DNA of 48,858 nucleotides from RGIG3528 sp045629005 (lineage in GTDB: Bacteria > Bacillota > Clostridia > Lachnospirales > Lachnospiraceae), in assembly GCA_045629005.1 (NCBI GenBank), contig JAZQQJ010000021.1, positions 1 through 48,858 on the forward strand. Direction: 5' to 3'. How positions within the stretch are numbered: position 1 is the first letter of the stretch; every line of letters starts with the position of its first letter. The notes beneath the pieces were generated by a model, which was not told the DNA's origin, made no database searches, and saw nothing but the letters and a program-made list of their open reading frames with translations. Position numbers and translations under genes: made by a program. Positions 16,749 through 25,102 of this stretch are shown here, in pieces.

Positions 16749-16937
16749 ATGGTATACAAATACGTCAACGTCAAAAACGCAACTTTTTTCAAAGCAAAAA
16801 GTTTCGAGCACAGAAACATCATTAATGAATATGCAAAACATGGTTACAGATTCGTATGCTTCATTCCGACAACAATCGAGGGATACGGCAGAATTACTTC
16901 ATTTGACCTTGTCTTTGAAAAGGAAGAAGAAAACTGA
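16749..16937 (+). CDS. DUF4177-like small protein
   Basis: 62 aa beginning MVYKYVNVKNATFF; the start is set by AAGGAGG 8 bp upstream. The pattern of an N-terminal strand (YKYV.V), a helix with NEYAKHGYRFVCFIP and a C-terminal FDLVFEKEEE strand resembles the DUF4177 fold (EYKVV ... LNELGAEGWELV ... FKR). Members have no established function. It stands alone, facing efp, between array 2 and a hairpin cluster. Confidence 0.65.
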   Translation: MVYKYVNVKNATFFKAKSFEHRNIINEYAKHGYRFVCFIPTTIEGYGRITSFDLVFEKEEEN

Positions 16938-16951
16938 CAAAGCCTTCGGGC

Positions 16952-17087
16952 TGTTGCCGCAACCGTATAATAATTCTCGAGGTTTGTTGCCGCAACCGTA
17001 TAATAATTCTCGAGGTTGGTCGCCGCGCCCATCGCTCGAACGCAAGCGTTCTCGCGATGTACTCGGTGACCAAGCCTTCGGCTTATA
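16952..17087. repeat. 33-bp tandem duplication followed by nested hairpins
   Basis: A 33-bp unit beginning TGTTGCCGCAACCG is present at 16952-16984 and again at 16985-17017. It is followed by pairing segments GGTCGCCG/CGGTGACC (17018-17072), GAACGC/GCGTTC and AAGCC/GGCTT. This fills the space between the small gene and the efp terminator. It resembles the hairpin clusters at 3751 and 31849 in style. Confidence 0.7.
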
Positions 17088-17100
17088 ATCAGAAAATAAA

Positions 17101-17141
17101 AATCACGGCATACAAGCAAAAACATGCTTGCTGCCGTGATT
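17101..17141 (-). terminator. Terminator of efp
   Basis: AATCACGGCA at 17101-17110 pairs with TGCCGTGATT at 17132-17141, with an inner AAGCA/TGCTT stem. It is followed on the minus strand by TTTTTATTTT. It lies 31 bp after the efp stop. Confidence 0.85.
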
Positions 17142-17171
17142 TATTATTTTCCGCTTATACCTCGAGAATGA

Positions 17172-17729
17172 TTATACTCTCTTCATGTATTCGCCGGTTC
17201 TTGTATCAATCTGGATCTTCTCGCCGATTTCTACGAAGAGGGGAACTGCAACCTGTGCGCCTGTTTCTACTGTAGCGGGCTTTGTTGCACCTGTAGCTGT
17301 GTTGCCCTTGAAGCCGGGCTCTGTATCTGTTACTTCAAGCTCTACGAAAAGAGGGGGCTCTACGGAGAAGATCATTCCGTTGTAGGAAAGCATCTTAACC
17401 ATCTCGTTCTCTTTAACGAACTGCATTGAATCACCAACCTGATCCTCTGTAAGAGCAATCTGATCGTATGTTTCTGTGTTCATATAGTTGAAGGAATCTC
17501 CTTCTTTGTAGAGATACTGCATATCAAGTCTGTCGATTCTAGCTGCCGGGAACTTTTCTGTAGGTCTGAAGGTCTTTTCAACAATACCTCCGGAAATAAC
17601 GTTCTTAAGCTTTGTGCTTACGAATGCTGCGCCTTTACCGGGCTTAACGTGCTGGAACCAGATAATCTGCATAACCTGTCCATCAATCTCAAGTGTAATA
17701 CCGTTTCTGAAATCACCTGCTGAAATCAT
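17172..17729 (-). CDS. efp: Elongation factor P
   Basis: Relieves ribosome stalling at polyproline. 185 aa, the standard three-domain length. The N-terminal KOW-like domain has the tip HVKPGKGAAFV with the Lys that is modified in many species. The OB domains include the YMNTETYDQIAL segment and the C-terminal signature GDKIQIDTRTGEY (here GEKIQIDTRTGEYMKRV). The start follows AGGAGGATTTT. It is monocistronic, with its own terminator. Confidence 0.97.
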   Translation of the reverse strand: MISAGDFRNGITLEIDGQVMQIIWFQHVKPGKGAAFVSTKLKNVISGGIVEKTFRPTEKFPAARIDRLDMQYLYKEGDSFNYMNTETYDQIALTEDQVGDSMQFVKENEMVKMLSYNGMIFSVEPPLFVELEVTDTEPGFKGNTATGATKPATVETGAQVAVPLFVEIGEKIQIDTRTGEYMKRV

Positions 17730-17755
17730 AAAATCCTCCTGAATAAATCGGTTTT

Positions 17756-18225
17756 AGGTGTTTTTTTCTATTTCTGCGCCTTCGCAGAGTTCGAGCTATT
17801 TTATCTCATATTCTTTCATAATGCAAGCATTTTTTTCAAAGGTGTTAGCTTATGCTCCCCAATGTGATTCTTCTGAGTATGACTGCTTACGTAGTTCGAA
17901 ATCAGCATTCATTTTCTACATTCGTAGTGGTCTAATACAGGGGAGGTATCATATCATATTGTATCATAATCATTTCAAATCAGAGCCATTTCAAATCCTA
18001 GTCATTTCAAACTCATAACCATTTCAAAAGATTATTCACCCGAAAGCAATCGATTAATTATGTAACATTTTTGTTAGAATTTCTTCGTAAATTTTCGTCC
18101 GCTCATTTTTAACAATATGTTATGTCTTAGTCAATTGCGGATTTTAAGCCTGTTTTATAAAGAATATATTAGTAATAAATAATATAATAATAAAATGATA
18201 GTGGTTTTCTAAACAAACGCTTATC
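17756..18225. other. Gene-free AT-rich interval with a short tandem repeat
   Basis: No credible ORF. The motif CATTTCAAA recurs at 17971, 17987, 18003 and 18020, a 16-17 bp period. The remainder up to the RDD promoter is very AT-rich with no strong dyad. Confidence 0.6.
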
Positions 18226-18254
18226 TTGAAATAAACAGAAATCTGTGTTAGAAT
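18226..18254 (+). promoter_or_regulatory. Sigma-A promoter upstream of the RDD/ABC operon
   Basis: TTGAAA (18226-18231), exactly 17 bp, TAGAAT (18249-18254). The leader then holds CTGAAG/CTTCAG at 18267-18294 followed by a T-rich run (CCGTTTTTTT), a possible leader attenuator before the 18335 start. Confidence 0.7.
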
Positions 18255-18334
18255 ACTTCGTACGCTCTGAAGAAAAAAGCAGGGGTTACTTCAGCCGTTT
18301 TTTTCTGAAATAATAAGCGAAAAGGGGAAGCACA

Positions 18335-19096
18335 GTGGCAGTAGATCTTCAAAAAGCAAGTATATGGAAACGTATATCTGCGTTTCTTTTTGACTTCATT
18401 ATTTTTTCGATTGTTGCAGTCGGAATTGCTTTTTTGATTTCCAAAATCACCCGCTACGACTCTTATTATGATACCCTTATTTCTTCATATGAAAAGTATG
18501 GTCAGATTTACAATATAGATTTCGACATTTCCCAAGAAGAGTACAACGCTCTGCCTTCAGAAACACTTGCTCTTTACGAGCAGGCTACACAGGCAATGAA
18601 TTCCGACTCGGAAGTCACAAAAGCATATTCAATGGTTATAAATCTTTCATTAATAATAGTATCAATCAGTCTTTTGGTTTCATTCATCATTTTCGAAATT
18701 GTTATCCCTATCATATTTAAAAATGGACAGACACTTGGCAAAAAGATATTTGCCCTCGGTGTTATGACAAAGGAAGGCATTCGTCTTCCAAACCTTATTC
18801 TTACCGCACGCACCATCCTCGGTAAGTACACAATCGAAACAATGGTTCCGGCCTTTATCATATTAATGCTTCTTTTTGAACGTGCAGGCTTTTTGGAAGT
18901 AGTCATTCTGTTCGGGCTTCCGCTCTTTCAGATCGGCCTTCTGATTGCAACACGTCAAAACCTTGCAATTCATGATCTCGTTGCAGGTACTGTTGTCATT
19001 GACTTCCCGAGCCAGAGGATTTTCGAATCCCGCGAGGAGTTGATAAATTATCAGCAGGAGCTCGCCCGCCAAAAGGCAGAGCAGCAGCCCTACTAA
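18335..19096 (+). CDS. RDD family membrane protein
   Basis: 253 aa. The N-terminal ASIWKRISAFLFDFIIFSIV has the conserved Arg and Asp-containing first helix of RDD proteins. A second hydrophobic helix lies near residues 105-125, NGQTLGKKIFALGVMTKEG is the typical post-helix motif, and a third hydrophobic stretch plus NLAIHDLVAGTVV completes the family pattern. RDD proteins are integral membrane proteins, some suggested to be transporters. The gene starts with GTG after AAAAGGGGAAG. It leads a run with the sugar ABC genes 60 bp downstream. Confidence 0.88.
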   Translation: MAVDLQKASIWKRISAFLFDFIIFSIVAVGIAFLISKITRYDSYYDTLISSYEKYGQIYNIDFDISQEEYNALPSETLALYEQATQAMNSDSEVTKAYSMVINLSLIIVSISLLVSFIIFEIVIPIIFKNGQTLGKKIFALGVMTKEGIRLPNLILTARTILGKYTIETMVPAFIILMLLFERAGFLEVVILFGLPLFQIGLLIATRQNLAIHDLVAGTVVIDFPSQRIFESREELINYQQELARQKAEQQPY

Positions 19097-19156
19097 AGTG
19101 TTCTAATTTAAGAACCTAATGGAACAAAGAAAATAAACCAAGGGAGAAGGAAAGGA

Positions 19157-20260
19157 ATGGAAGTAGTATTACAAAACGTAACAAAAATCTTCCCGAGCAG
19201 AGACAAGAAATCAGGACAGGAAGTTGTTGCAGTCAACAACTTTGATTTCACAATTCCTGACGGGAAACTTGTAGGCCTCTTAGGTCCTTCCGGTTGTGGT
19301 AAGAGTACAACACTCTACATGATCAGTGGCCTTCAGAAGCTTTCAAGCGGTAAAATCTTTTTCGGCGAGGACGATGTAACAGATCTCTCACCCGAAAACA
19401 GAGAAGTTGGTCTGGTTTTCCAGAACTATGCTCTTTATCCTCATATGACTGTAAGACAGAACATCATGTTCCCTTTACAGAACTTCAAGGGTAAAAACAA
19501 ACTTTCAAAAGAAGACATCCTCAAGAGAACAGAGGAAGCAGCAAAGCTCGTTCAGATTGATGAGCTCCTCGACCGTAAGCCCTCAGAGCTTTCAGGTGGT
19601 CAGCAGCAGCGTGTTGCCATCGCCCGTGCTCTCGTAAAGCTTCCCCGCATTCTTCTTCTTGACGAGCCTCTTTCAAACCTCGATGCAAGACTTCGTCTTC
19701 AGACACGTGAAGAAATCAGAAGAATCCAGCGCGAAACAAAGATTACAACCATCTTCGTAACACATGACCAGGAAGAAGCAATGAGCATCTCCGACATGAT
19801 CGTAGTTATGAAGCTCGGTGTTATACAGCAGATCGGTGCTCCCCAGGACGTTTATGACAGCCCTGCAAACCTCTTCGTTGCAAAGTTCCTCGGCACACCT
19901 CCGATCAACGTATTCTCAGGAAAAGTTCAGGGTGGCAAGCTCTACATCGGTAACGAAGCAGTTCTTTCCGTAGCAGACGTTCAGGACCAGGAAGTTTATG
20001 TTGGTGTAAGACCCGAAGGCTTCATCGTTGACGAAAACGGCCCTCTTACACTCAACCTTTCATCAGTAGAAGTTATGGGACGTGACTCCAGCGTTGTTTC
20101 CACAAGCGAAGCATCCATCAATCCTACAGTACGCTCAATCATCGATTCCGACATTAAGATCGATAAGGACGCAAAGACTGTTAAGTTCAGCTTAAAGAAG
20201 AACAAAGTATTCATTTTCGGTAAGGAAGATGAGAAGAGAATTTATTGCGAGGTGAAATAA
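19157..20260 (+). CDS. Sugar ABC transporter ATPase (MalK/MsmK/UgpC type)
   Basis: 367 aa. Walker A GPSGCGKST, Q-loop LVFQNYALYPHMTV, signature LSGGQQQRVAIARAL, Walker B LLLDEPLSNLDAR and switch His FVTHDQEEAM are all intact. A C-terminal TOBE-like regulatory domain (from about 235) includes VYVGVRPEGF. It energises uptake through the two permeases that follow; its stop abuts the first permease start (TAAATG). The family exchanges between several CUT1 transporters, so it may serve others too. Confidence 0.96.
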   Translation: MEVVLQNVTKIFPSRDKKSGQEVVAVNNFDFTIPDGKLVGLLGPSGCGKSTTLYMISGLQKLSSGKIFFGEDDVTDLSPENREVGLVFQNYALYPHMTVRQNIMFPLQNFKGKNKLSKEDILKRTEEAAKLVQIDELLDRKPSELSGGQQQRVAIARALVKLPRILLLDEPLSNLDARLRLQTREEIRRIQRETKITTIFVTHDQEEAMSISDMIVVMKLGVIQQIGAPQDVYDSPANLFVAKFLGTPPINVFSGKVQGGKLYIGNEAVLSVADVQDQEVYVGVRPEGFIVDENGPLTLNLSSVEVMGRDSSVVSTSEASINPTVRSIIDSDIKIDKDAKTVKFSLKKNKVFIFGKEDEKRIYCEVK

Positions 20261-21205
20261 ATGGTAGACAGCAAACAGCAATGGAAAGCCTGGCTGTACC
20301 TCGCTCCCGCCATTGTTCTCCTGCTTGTATTCACGGTTTGGCCCATTTTTAACACAGTAAGAATGGCCTTTCTCGAGAACTACAGCGGAATGCAGGCTAT
20401 GGGCGGCGCAAAGTTCAGCTTCGGCATCGGTAACTTCAAGAGCGTTATCGGATACAAGGGATTCAAAGACTGTCTCTCCACAACAATGATTCTCTGCGTA
20501 CTGACAGTTCCCGTATCAACATTACTCGCTCTCCTTATTGCAGTATGTCTTAATTCAATTAAGCCTCTGCAGAAGCTCCTCCAGACGATTTTCTTCCTGC
20601 CTTATGTTACAAACTCCATCGCTATCGGTATGGTATTTGCAGCAATGTTCAACATGGTAGGTACAGCATTCGGTCTTCCCGGAGAAGTAATCGTTACAAA
20701 AGGTATCATCAATAACATTATTGAGTTTTTCGGCGGCACATCCATCAACTGGATGAACGTTGGTTCCACAAAAATTGCCAACATCGCCGTAATGACAATT
20801 TACATCGTATGGAACGCTCTTCCCTTCAAGATTCTCATTCTTCTTGGCGGTCTTCAGAGCGTAAACAAACAGTATTATGACGCAGCCAAGGTTGACGGCA
20901 CAAGCAGAGGCAGAGTATTCACAAGAATCACTGTTCCGCTTCTCTCCCCCATGCTTGCATACGTAGTAATCACAGGCTTCATCGGCGGTTTCAAAGAGTA
21001 CACCTCCATCATTGGTATATTCGGCGAAAATATGGGACCTTCCGATGCTCCCGGACGTCTTAATACAATGGTAGGCTTCATCTACGATGCTTTGGCTACC
21101 AATAAGCAGGGTCGTGCCTCTGCAGCAGCAATTATCCTCTTTATTATCATTCTCATTGTTACTCTCATCAACTTGCAGGTCAGCAAGAAGAGAGTACATT
21201 ACTAA
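20261..21205 (+). CDS. Sugar ABC transporter permease, MalF type
   Basis: 314 aa with six predicted helices, starting WLYLAPAIVLLLVFTVWPIF. The EAA loop that docks on the ATPase is YYDAAKVDGTSRGRVFTRITVPLLSPM. It belongs to the CUT1 family, which imports di/oligosaccharides and glycerol phosphate diesters. The order ATPase, permease, permease, binding protein is intact. Confidence 0.95.
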   Translation: MVDSKQQWKAWLYLAPAIVLLLVFTVWPIFNTVRMAFLENYSGMQAMGGAKFSFGIGNFKSVIGYKGFKDCLSTTMILCVLTVPVSTLLALLIAVCLNSIKPLQKLLQTIFFLPYVTNSIAIGMVFAAMFNMVGTAFGLPGEVIVTKGIINNIIEFFGGTSINWMNVGSTKIANIAVMTIYIVWNALPFKILILLGGLQSVNKQYYDAAKVDGTSRGRVFTRITVPLLSPMLAYVVITGFIGGFKEYTSIIGIFGENMGPSDAPGRLNTMVGFIYDALATNKQGRASAAAIILFIIILIVTLINLQVSKKRVHY

Positions 21206-21217
21206 GGAGGTGCTCGC

Positions 21218-22099
21218 ATGGCAGACAGATTAATGCAGGAAAGAGACATTTCCAAAGTAACAGCAAAACAGCGTGTTGTTAAAATATTAGTACAGTTTTT
21301 CCTTTACTTTTTCCTTATATTCATGGCTTTGGTAGTACTTTTCCCGTTCTACTGGATGATTATTTCATCACTTAAGTCATATGAGGAATACACCATGAGT
21401 GTTCCCACACTCTGGCCGAGAGTCATTCACCTTACAAACTATGCAGAAGCATTCTCACAGGCTTCCCTTTGGGAACTCTTCAAGAACACAATGCTTGTCG
21501 GTATAGTTTCCACACTTCTCTCTCTTGTAATTACAGTGCTTTCCGCATTTGCCTTTGCAAGACTTGAGTTCAAGGGAAAGAACGCACTTTTTGCAGCTCT
21601 CCTTGCTACAATGATGATTCCCGGTGAGCTTTTCACCATTACAAACTACCAGACGGTTACAAGACTTAGCTGGCTGAACACTTACACGGTACTCATTGTT
21701 CCGTTCCTCGTAAGCGTATTCTACATCTACCTTTTAAGACAGAACTTCCTTCAGATTCCGAACGAGCTCTATCTTGCAGCAAAGGTTGATGGTACATCAG
21801 ACTTAAAGTACCTCTGGAAGGTTATGATTCCCTTGTCACTTCCTACACTCATCTCCATCACAATCCTTAAGATGATGGGTGCATGGAACTCCTACATCTG
21901 GCCGAGACTCGTTTCAAAGAAGGACCACTACCTCATCACAAACGGTTTGAGAAGTGCCTTCAAGGGTAACGACGGTACAACAAACTACCCCGTACAGATG
22001 GCAGCGGTTGCGCTTGTATCACTTCCTCTCTTCCTTGTATTTATCTTCTTAAGAAAATACATCATGAAGGGTGTAAGCAGATCCGGTATCAAGGGCTAA
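21218..22099 (+). CDS. Sugar ABC transporter permease, MalG type
   Basis: 293 aa, six helices, with the N-terminal FPFYWMIISSLKSYEEY segment of MalG-like proteins and the EAA loop ELYLAAKVDGTSDLKYLWKVMIPLSLPTL split across a short stretch. The start follows AAGGAGG 12 bp after the previous stop. It forms the membrane channel with the preceding permease. Confidence 0.95.
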   Translation: MADRLMQERDISKVTAKQRVVKILVQFFLYFFLIFMALVVLFPFYWMIISSLKSYEEYTMSVPTLWPRVIHLTNYAEAFSQASLWELFKNTMLVGIVSTLLSLVITVLSAFAFARLEFKGKNALFAALLATMMIPGELFTITNYQTVTRLSWLNTYTVLIVPFLVSVFYIYLLRQNFLQIPNELYLAAKVDGTSDLKYLWKVMIPLSLPTLISITILKMMGAWNSYIWPRLVSKKDHYLITNGLRSAFKGNDGTTNYPVQMAAVALVSLPLFLVFIFLRKYIMKGVSRSGIKG

Positions 22100-22109
22100 A
22101 AACGTATTG

Positions 22110-22125
22110 AAGCTCTTCGGAGCTT
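22110..22125 (+). promoter_or_regulatory. UUCG hairpin between permease and binding-protein genes
   Basis: AAGCTC, TTCG, GAGCTT: a short stable stem with a UUCG tetraloop and no T-tract. Hairpins in this position often stabilise or separate the highly expressed binding-protein mRNA; that role is inference. Confidence 0.6.
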
Positions 22126-22151
22126 AATAAATGCAATAAAGGAGATTATTT

Positions 22152-23669
22152 ATGAAAAAGAGACTTTTTAAAGCTGTAACATGCGTTTTACTTGCAGCAA
22201 CAATGCTCTTTGGAGCTTGCGGTACATCCGGCGATGATACCACAAAAACTCCCGACAACTCAGGCAACACAACAGTAACACAGCAGCCTTCAGCACAGGA
22301 GCCCGGCGTTACACCCGTAGCCCAGACAAAGACACTTGCTGAGACAGCTAACTTCCAGGTTCCCGCTAACGGCTACGACGGAAGCGACGTTACAATCACT
22401 TTCTATCACACAATGGGCGCTAACCTTTCATCAGTTCTTGACCTCTACATTGAAGAGTTCAACAAGCTTTACCCCAACATCCACGTTCAGTGGGAGCAGG
22501 TTGGCGGTTATGATGACGTTAGAGACCAGATTTCTACAGAGCTTACTGTAGGCAACGAGCCTAACATCGCTTACTGCTATCCCGACCACGTTGCTCTTTA
22601 CAACATGGCTAAGGCTACAGCACAGCTTGATGCCCTCATCGAGAGCAAGACAGAAATCACTCGTGCTGACGGTTCAAAGGAAATCGTTGGTCTTACAGAC
22701 GAGCAGAAGGCAGATTTCATTCAGGGTTACTACAATGAAGGTGCTGCATTCGGCGACGGCTATATGTACACACTTCCTTTCTCAAAGTCAACAGAAGTTC
22801 TTTACTACAACAAGACATTCTTCGATGCAAACGGTCTTACAGTTCCTTCAACATGGGAAGAGATGAAGACTCTCTGCCAGAAGATTAAAGCTATCGATCC
22901 CGCTTCCATTCCTCTTGGATACGACTCAGAGGGTAACTGGTTCATCACAATGTGTGAACAGTACAAATCCCCTTACACAAGTGCCGATCCCGCAAATCAC
23001 TTCCTCTTCGATAACGATACAAACAGAGCATTCGTTAAGGAATTCAGAAAGTGGTATCAGGATGGTCTCTGCACAACACAGACAATCTACGGTGCTTACA
23101 CATCAGGTCTTTTCGTAGCTGAAACAGGTATCAGAAGCTACATGTCCATCGGTTCTTCTGCAGGTGCTACACATCAGCGTCCTACAAAGGGAACAGACGG
23201 CACATATCCTTTTGAAGTAGGCATTGCTACAATTCCTCAGGTTGACGTTAACAGCCCTAAGGTTATCTCCCAGGGTCCTTCAGTATGTATCTTCAAAAAG
23301 GATAACCCTCAGGAAGTAGTTGCTTCATGGCTCTTCGTTAAGTACCTCACAACATCTGTTGAATTCCAGGCTGAGTTCTCAATGGCTTCAGGTTACGTTC
23401 CTGTTCTTCAGTCCGTAGCTTCCAACCCTGTATATGCTGAGTTCATCAAGAAGGCAGATGGTGGCGACAACATCGCAGCTCTTTCCGCAAAGATTTGTCT
23501 CGAGCAGCAGGAAGCTTACTATGTTAGCCCCGCATTCAACGGTTCATCCGTAGCACGTAGCCAGGTTCAGTCTCTCCTTGCTCAGTGTCTCTCACAGACA
23601 GGTGATGACGATAAGGTTATCGATGCAGCATTCAAGAACGCTATTGCAGAGTGTGAATACGCTCAGTAA
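22152..23669 (+). CDS. Extracellular sugar-binding lipoprotein (SBP family 1)
   Basis: 505 aa with a lipoprotein signal (MLFGACGTSGDD; acylated Cys about residue 24) and a Thr/Pro-rich linker to about 55. The mature part has the family 1 pattern: VTITFYHTMGA, YIEEFNKLYPNIHVQWEQ, and the hinge-region FSKSTEVLYYNKTFFDANGL. It delivers substrate to the permeases. Codon choice is strongly biased (Thr mostly ACA), as in the following large lipoprotein, which suggests high expression. The substrate is not predictable. AAAGGAG precedes the start. Confidence 0.95.
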   Translation: MKKRLFKAVTCVLLAATMLFGACGTSGDDTTKTPDNSGNTTVTQQPSAQEPGVTPVAQTKTLAETANFQVPANGYDGSDVTITFYHTMGANLSSVLDLYIEEFNKLYPNIHVQWEQVGGYDDVRDQISTELTVGNEPNIAYCYPDHVALYNMAKATAQLDALIESKTEITRADGSKEIVGLTDEQKADFIQGYYNEGAAFGDGYMYTLPFSKSTEVLYYNKTFFDANGLTVPSTWEEMKTLCQKIKAIDPASIPLGYDSEGNWFITMCEQYKSPYTSADPANHFLFDNDTNRAFVKEFRKWYQDGLCTTQTIYGAYTSGLFVAETGIRSYMSIGSSAGATHQRPTKGTDGTYPFEVGIATIPQVDVNSPKVISQGPSVCIFKKDNPQEVVASWLFVKYLTTSVEFQAEFSMASGYVPVLQSVASNPVYAEFIKKADGGDNIAALSAKICLEQQEAYYVSPAFNGSSVARSQVQSLLAQCLSQTGDDDKVIDAAFKNAIAECEYAQ

Positions 23670-23687
23670 TACGCTTCATAAAACGAC

Positions 23688-25085
23688 ATGAAAAAGAAAC
23701 AAATACTTTTAGCAATATTCGTTGCTGCGGTCCTTACAGGCTGCAGCAGCGAAAAAAACAATAATGTGCCCGCCACTACTCCCACAGAAGTCCCGGTAGT
23801 TACGGAAGCGGTTGCGACAGCAACAGATACTCCCGTTCCCACAGAAGAGCCTGTGTTCAAGGATTGGGCAGACACACTTAAGCTTGATATGTCAAGCGAA
23901 ACCAAAAAATGCGAAGTAACCGTCAAGTCCTACATCGACGGTGATACCGTTCACTTCAATGTTCCTACCGATGTTGACGAATCCGGCGTTCTTAAGGCAC
24001 GTTTCATCGCCATCAACACCCCCGAATCCACCGGTAAAATCGAAGAATACGGTAAAACAGCTTCCTATTTTACAAAAGAAACTCTTTCAAAAGCCACATC
24101 CATCATTCTCGAGTCCGACACCGACACGTGGAACCTCGATTCCACAGGCGGCCGTTATCTCGTATGGATATGGTACAAAACAGCTGATATGGCAGACTAC
24201 AGAAATCTCAACATCGAGATTCTCCAGAACGGTCTTGCCATAGCATCCTCTTCAAACAACAACCGTTACGGTTCTACCGCAATGTCCGCCATTGCAACCG
24301 CAAAAAGCTGCAAGATGAACATTTACTCAGGTCAGAAGGATCCGAACTTCTACTATGGTGACGCCATTGAGCTTACCATTAAAGAGCTCCGCCTGAATGC
24401 CGAGAAATACACGGGCCAGAAAGTTGCATTTGAAGGCGTTGTCACCTTTAATGATGATTCAGCTGTATATATCGAAGAGCTTGACCCGGAAACAGGTCTC
24501 TACAACGGCTTCTACATTTATTACGGCTACAATCTTTCCGGCGGCGGACTTGAAATACTTACTGTCGGCAATCGTGTCCGCATAGTAGGCAGCTGCCAGT
24601 TCTATGAGGTTGGCGGAACATATCAGGTTTCAGACGTTTCTTACAGACAGATGAAGCCCGACGATCCCGGCAACATTCAGAAAATAGGCGACGGATACTC
24701 TCCCGCTTATGTAAATGTTTCCGCAAATGATTTCGTTAACGGAACCATTACCGTTGTTGATGAAGACGGCAATGAGAAGACAATTCCCGAAGCCGAGTTC
24801 ATTCTCAACTCTTCAGTATGCATGGACAATCTCAAAGTTGTCAGTGTATACACAACGCAGAACCCCGCAAGTTCTTCCAACGGGGCAATGACGCTCACCT
24901 GCGAAGCCGAAGACGGCACAAAGGTCAGCGTACGTACCACAGTGCTCTATGACGACAGCAAAAACATCATTACCGCAGACAAATACGAAGGAAAGACGAT
25001 TTCCGTTAAAGGCGTTGTTGACTACTTCGACGGTGGTTACCAGATTAAAGTGCTGTCCGATAAGCAGATAACAATTAACAACTAA
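23688..25085 (+). CDS. Secreted thermonuclease-like lipoprotein with C-terminal OB-fold region
   Basis: 465 aa; lipobox VLTGCSSE and a Pro/Thr/Glu-rich linker to about 55. Residues about 75-215 form a staphylococcal-nuclease domain: SYIDGDTVHFNV, RFIAINTPES and GGRYLVWIWY hold the expected Arg, Glu and Arg; the Ca-site Asp of the VDTPE motif is Asn here. Residues 220-330 resemble the OB-fold region of YhcR-type nucleases (GQKVAFEGVVTF ... VGNRVRIVGSCQF). It should cleave DNA or RNA at the cell surface. It lies 18 bp after the binding-protein gene without a clear ribosome binding site, so coupling is possible. Confidence 0.85.
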   Translation: MKKKQILLAIFVAAVLTGCSSEKNNNVPATTPTEVPVVTEAVATATDTPVPTEEPVFKDWADTLKLDMSSETKKCEVTVKSYIDGDTVHFNVPTDVDESGVLKARFIAINTPESTGKIEEYGKTASYFTKETLSKATSIILESDTDTWNLDSTGGRYLVWIWYKTADMADYRNLNIEILQNGLAIASSSNNNRYGSTAMSAIATAKSCKMNIYSGQKDPNFYYGDAIELTIKELRLNAEKYTGQKVAFEGVVTFNDDSAVYIEELDPETGLYNGFYIYYGYNLSGGGLEILTVGNRVRIVGSCQFYEVGGTYQVSDVSYRQMKPDDPGNIQKIGDGYSPAYVNVSANDFVNGTITVVDEDGNEKTIPEAEFILNSSVCMDNLKVVSVYTTQNPASSSNGAMTLTCEAEDGTKVSVRTTVLYDDSKNIITADKYEGKTISVKGVVDYFDGGYQIKVLSDKQITINN

Positions 25086-25102
25086 AAAGGGAAGGAAAAA
25101 AC

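Noticed and set aside
20555..21199. 214-codon ORF antisense to the first permease gene
   Set aside because: Overlaps a complete, motif-bearing permease; composition is typical of a shadow frame.
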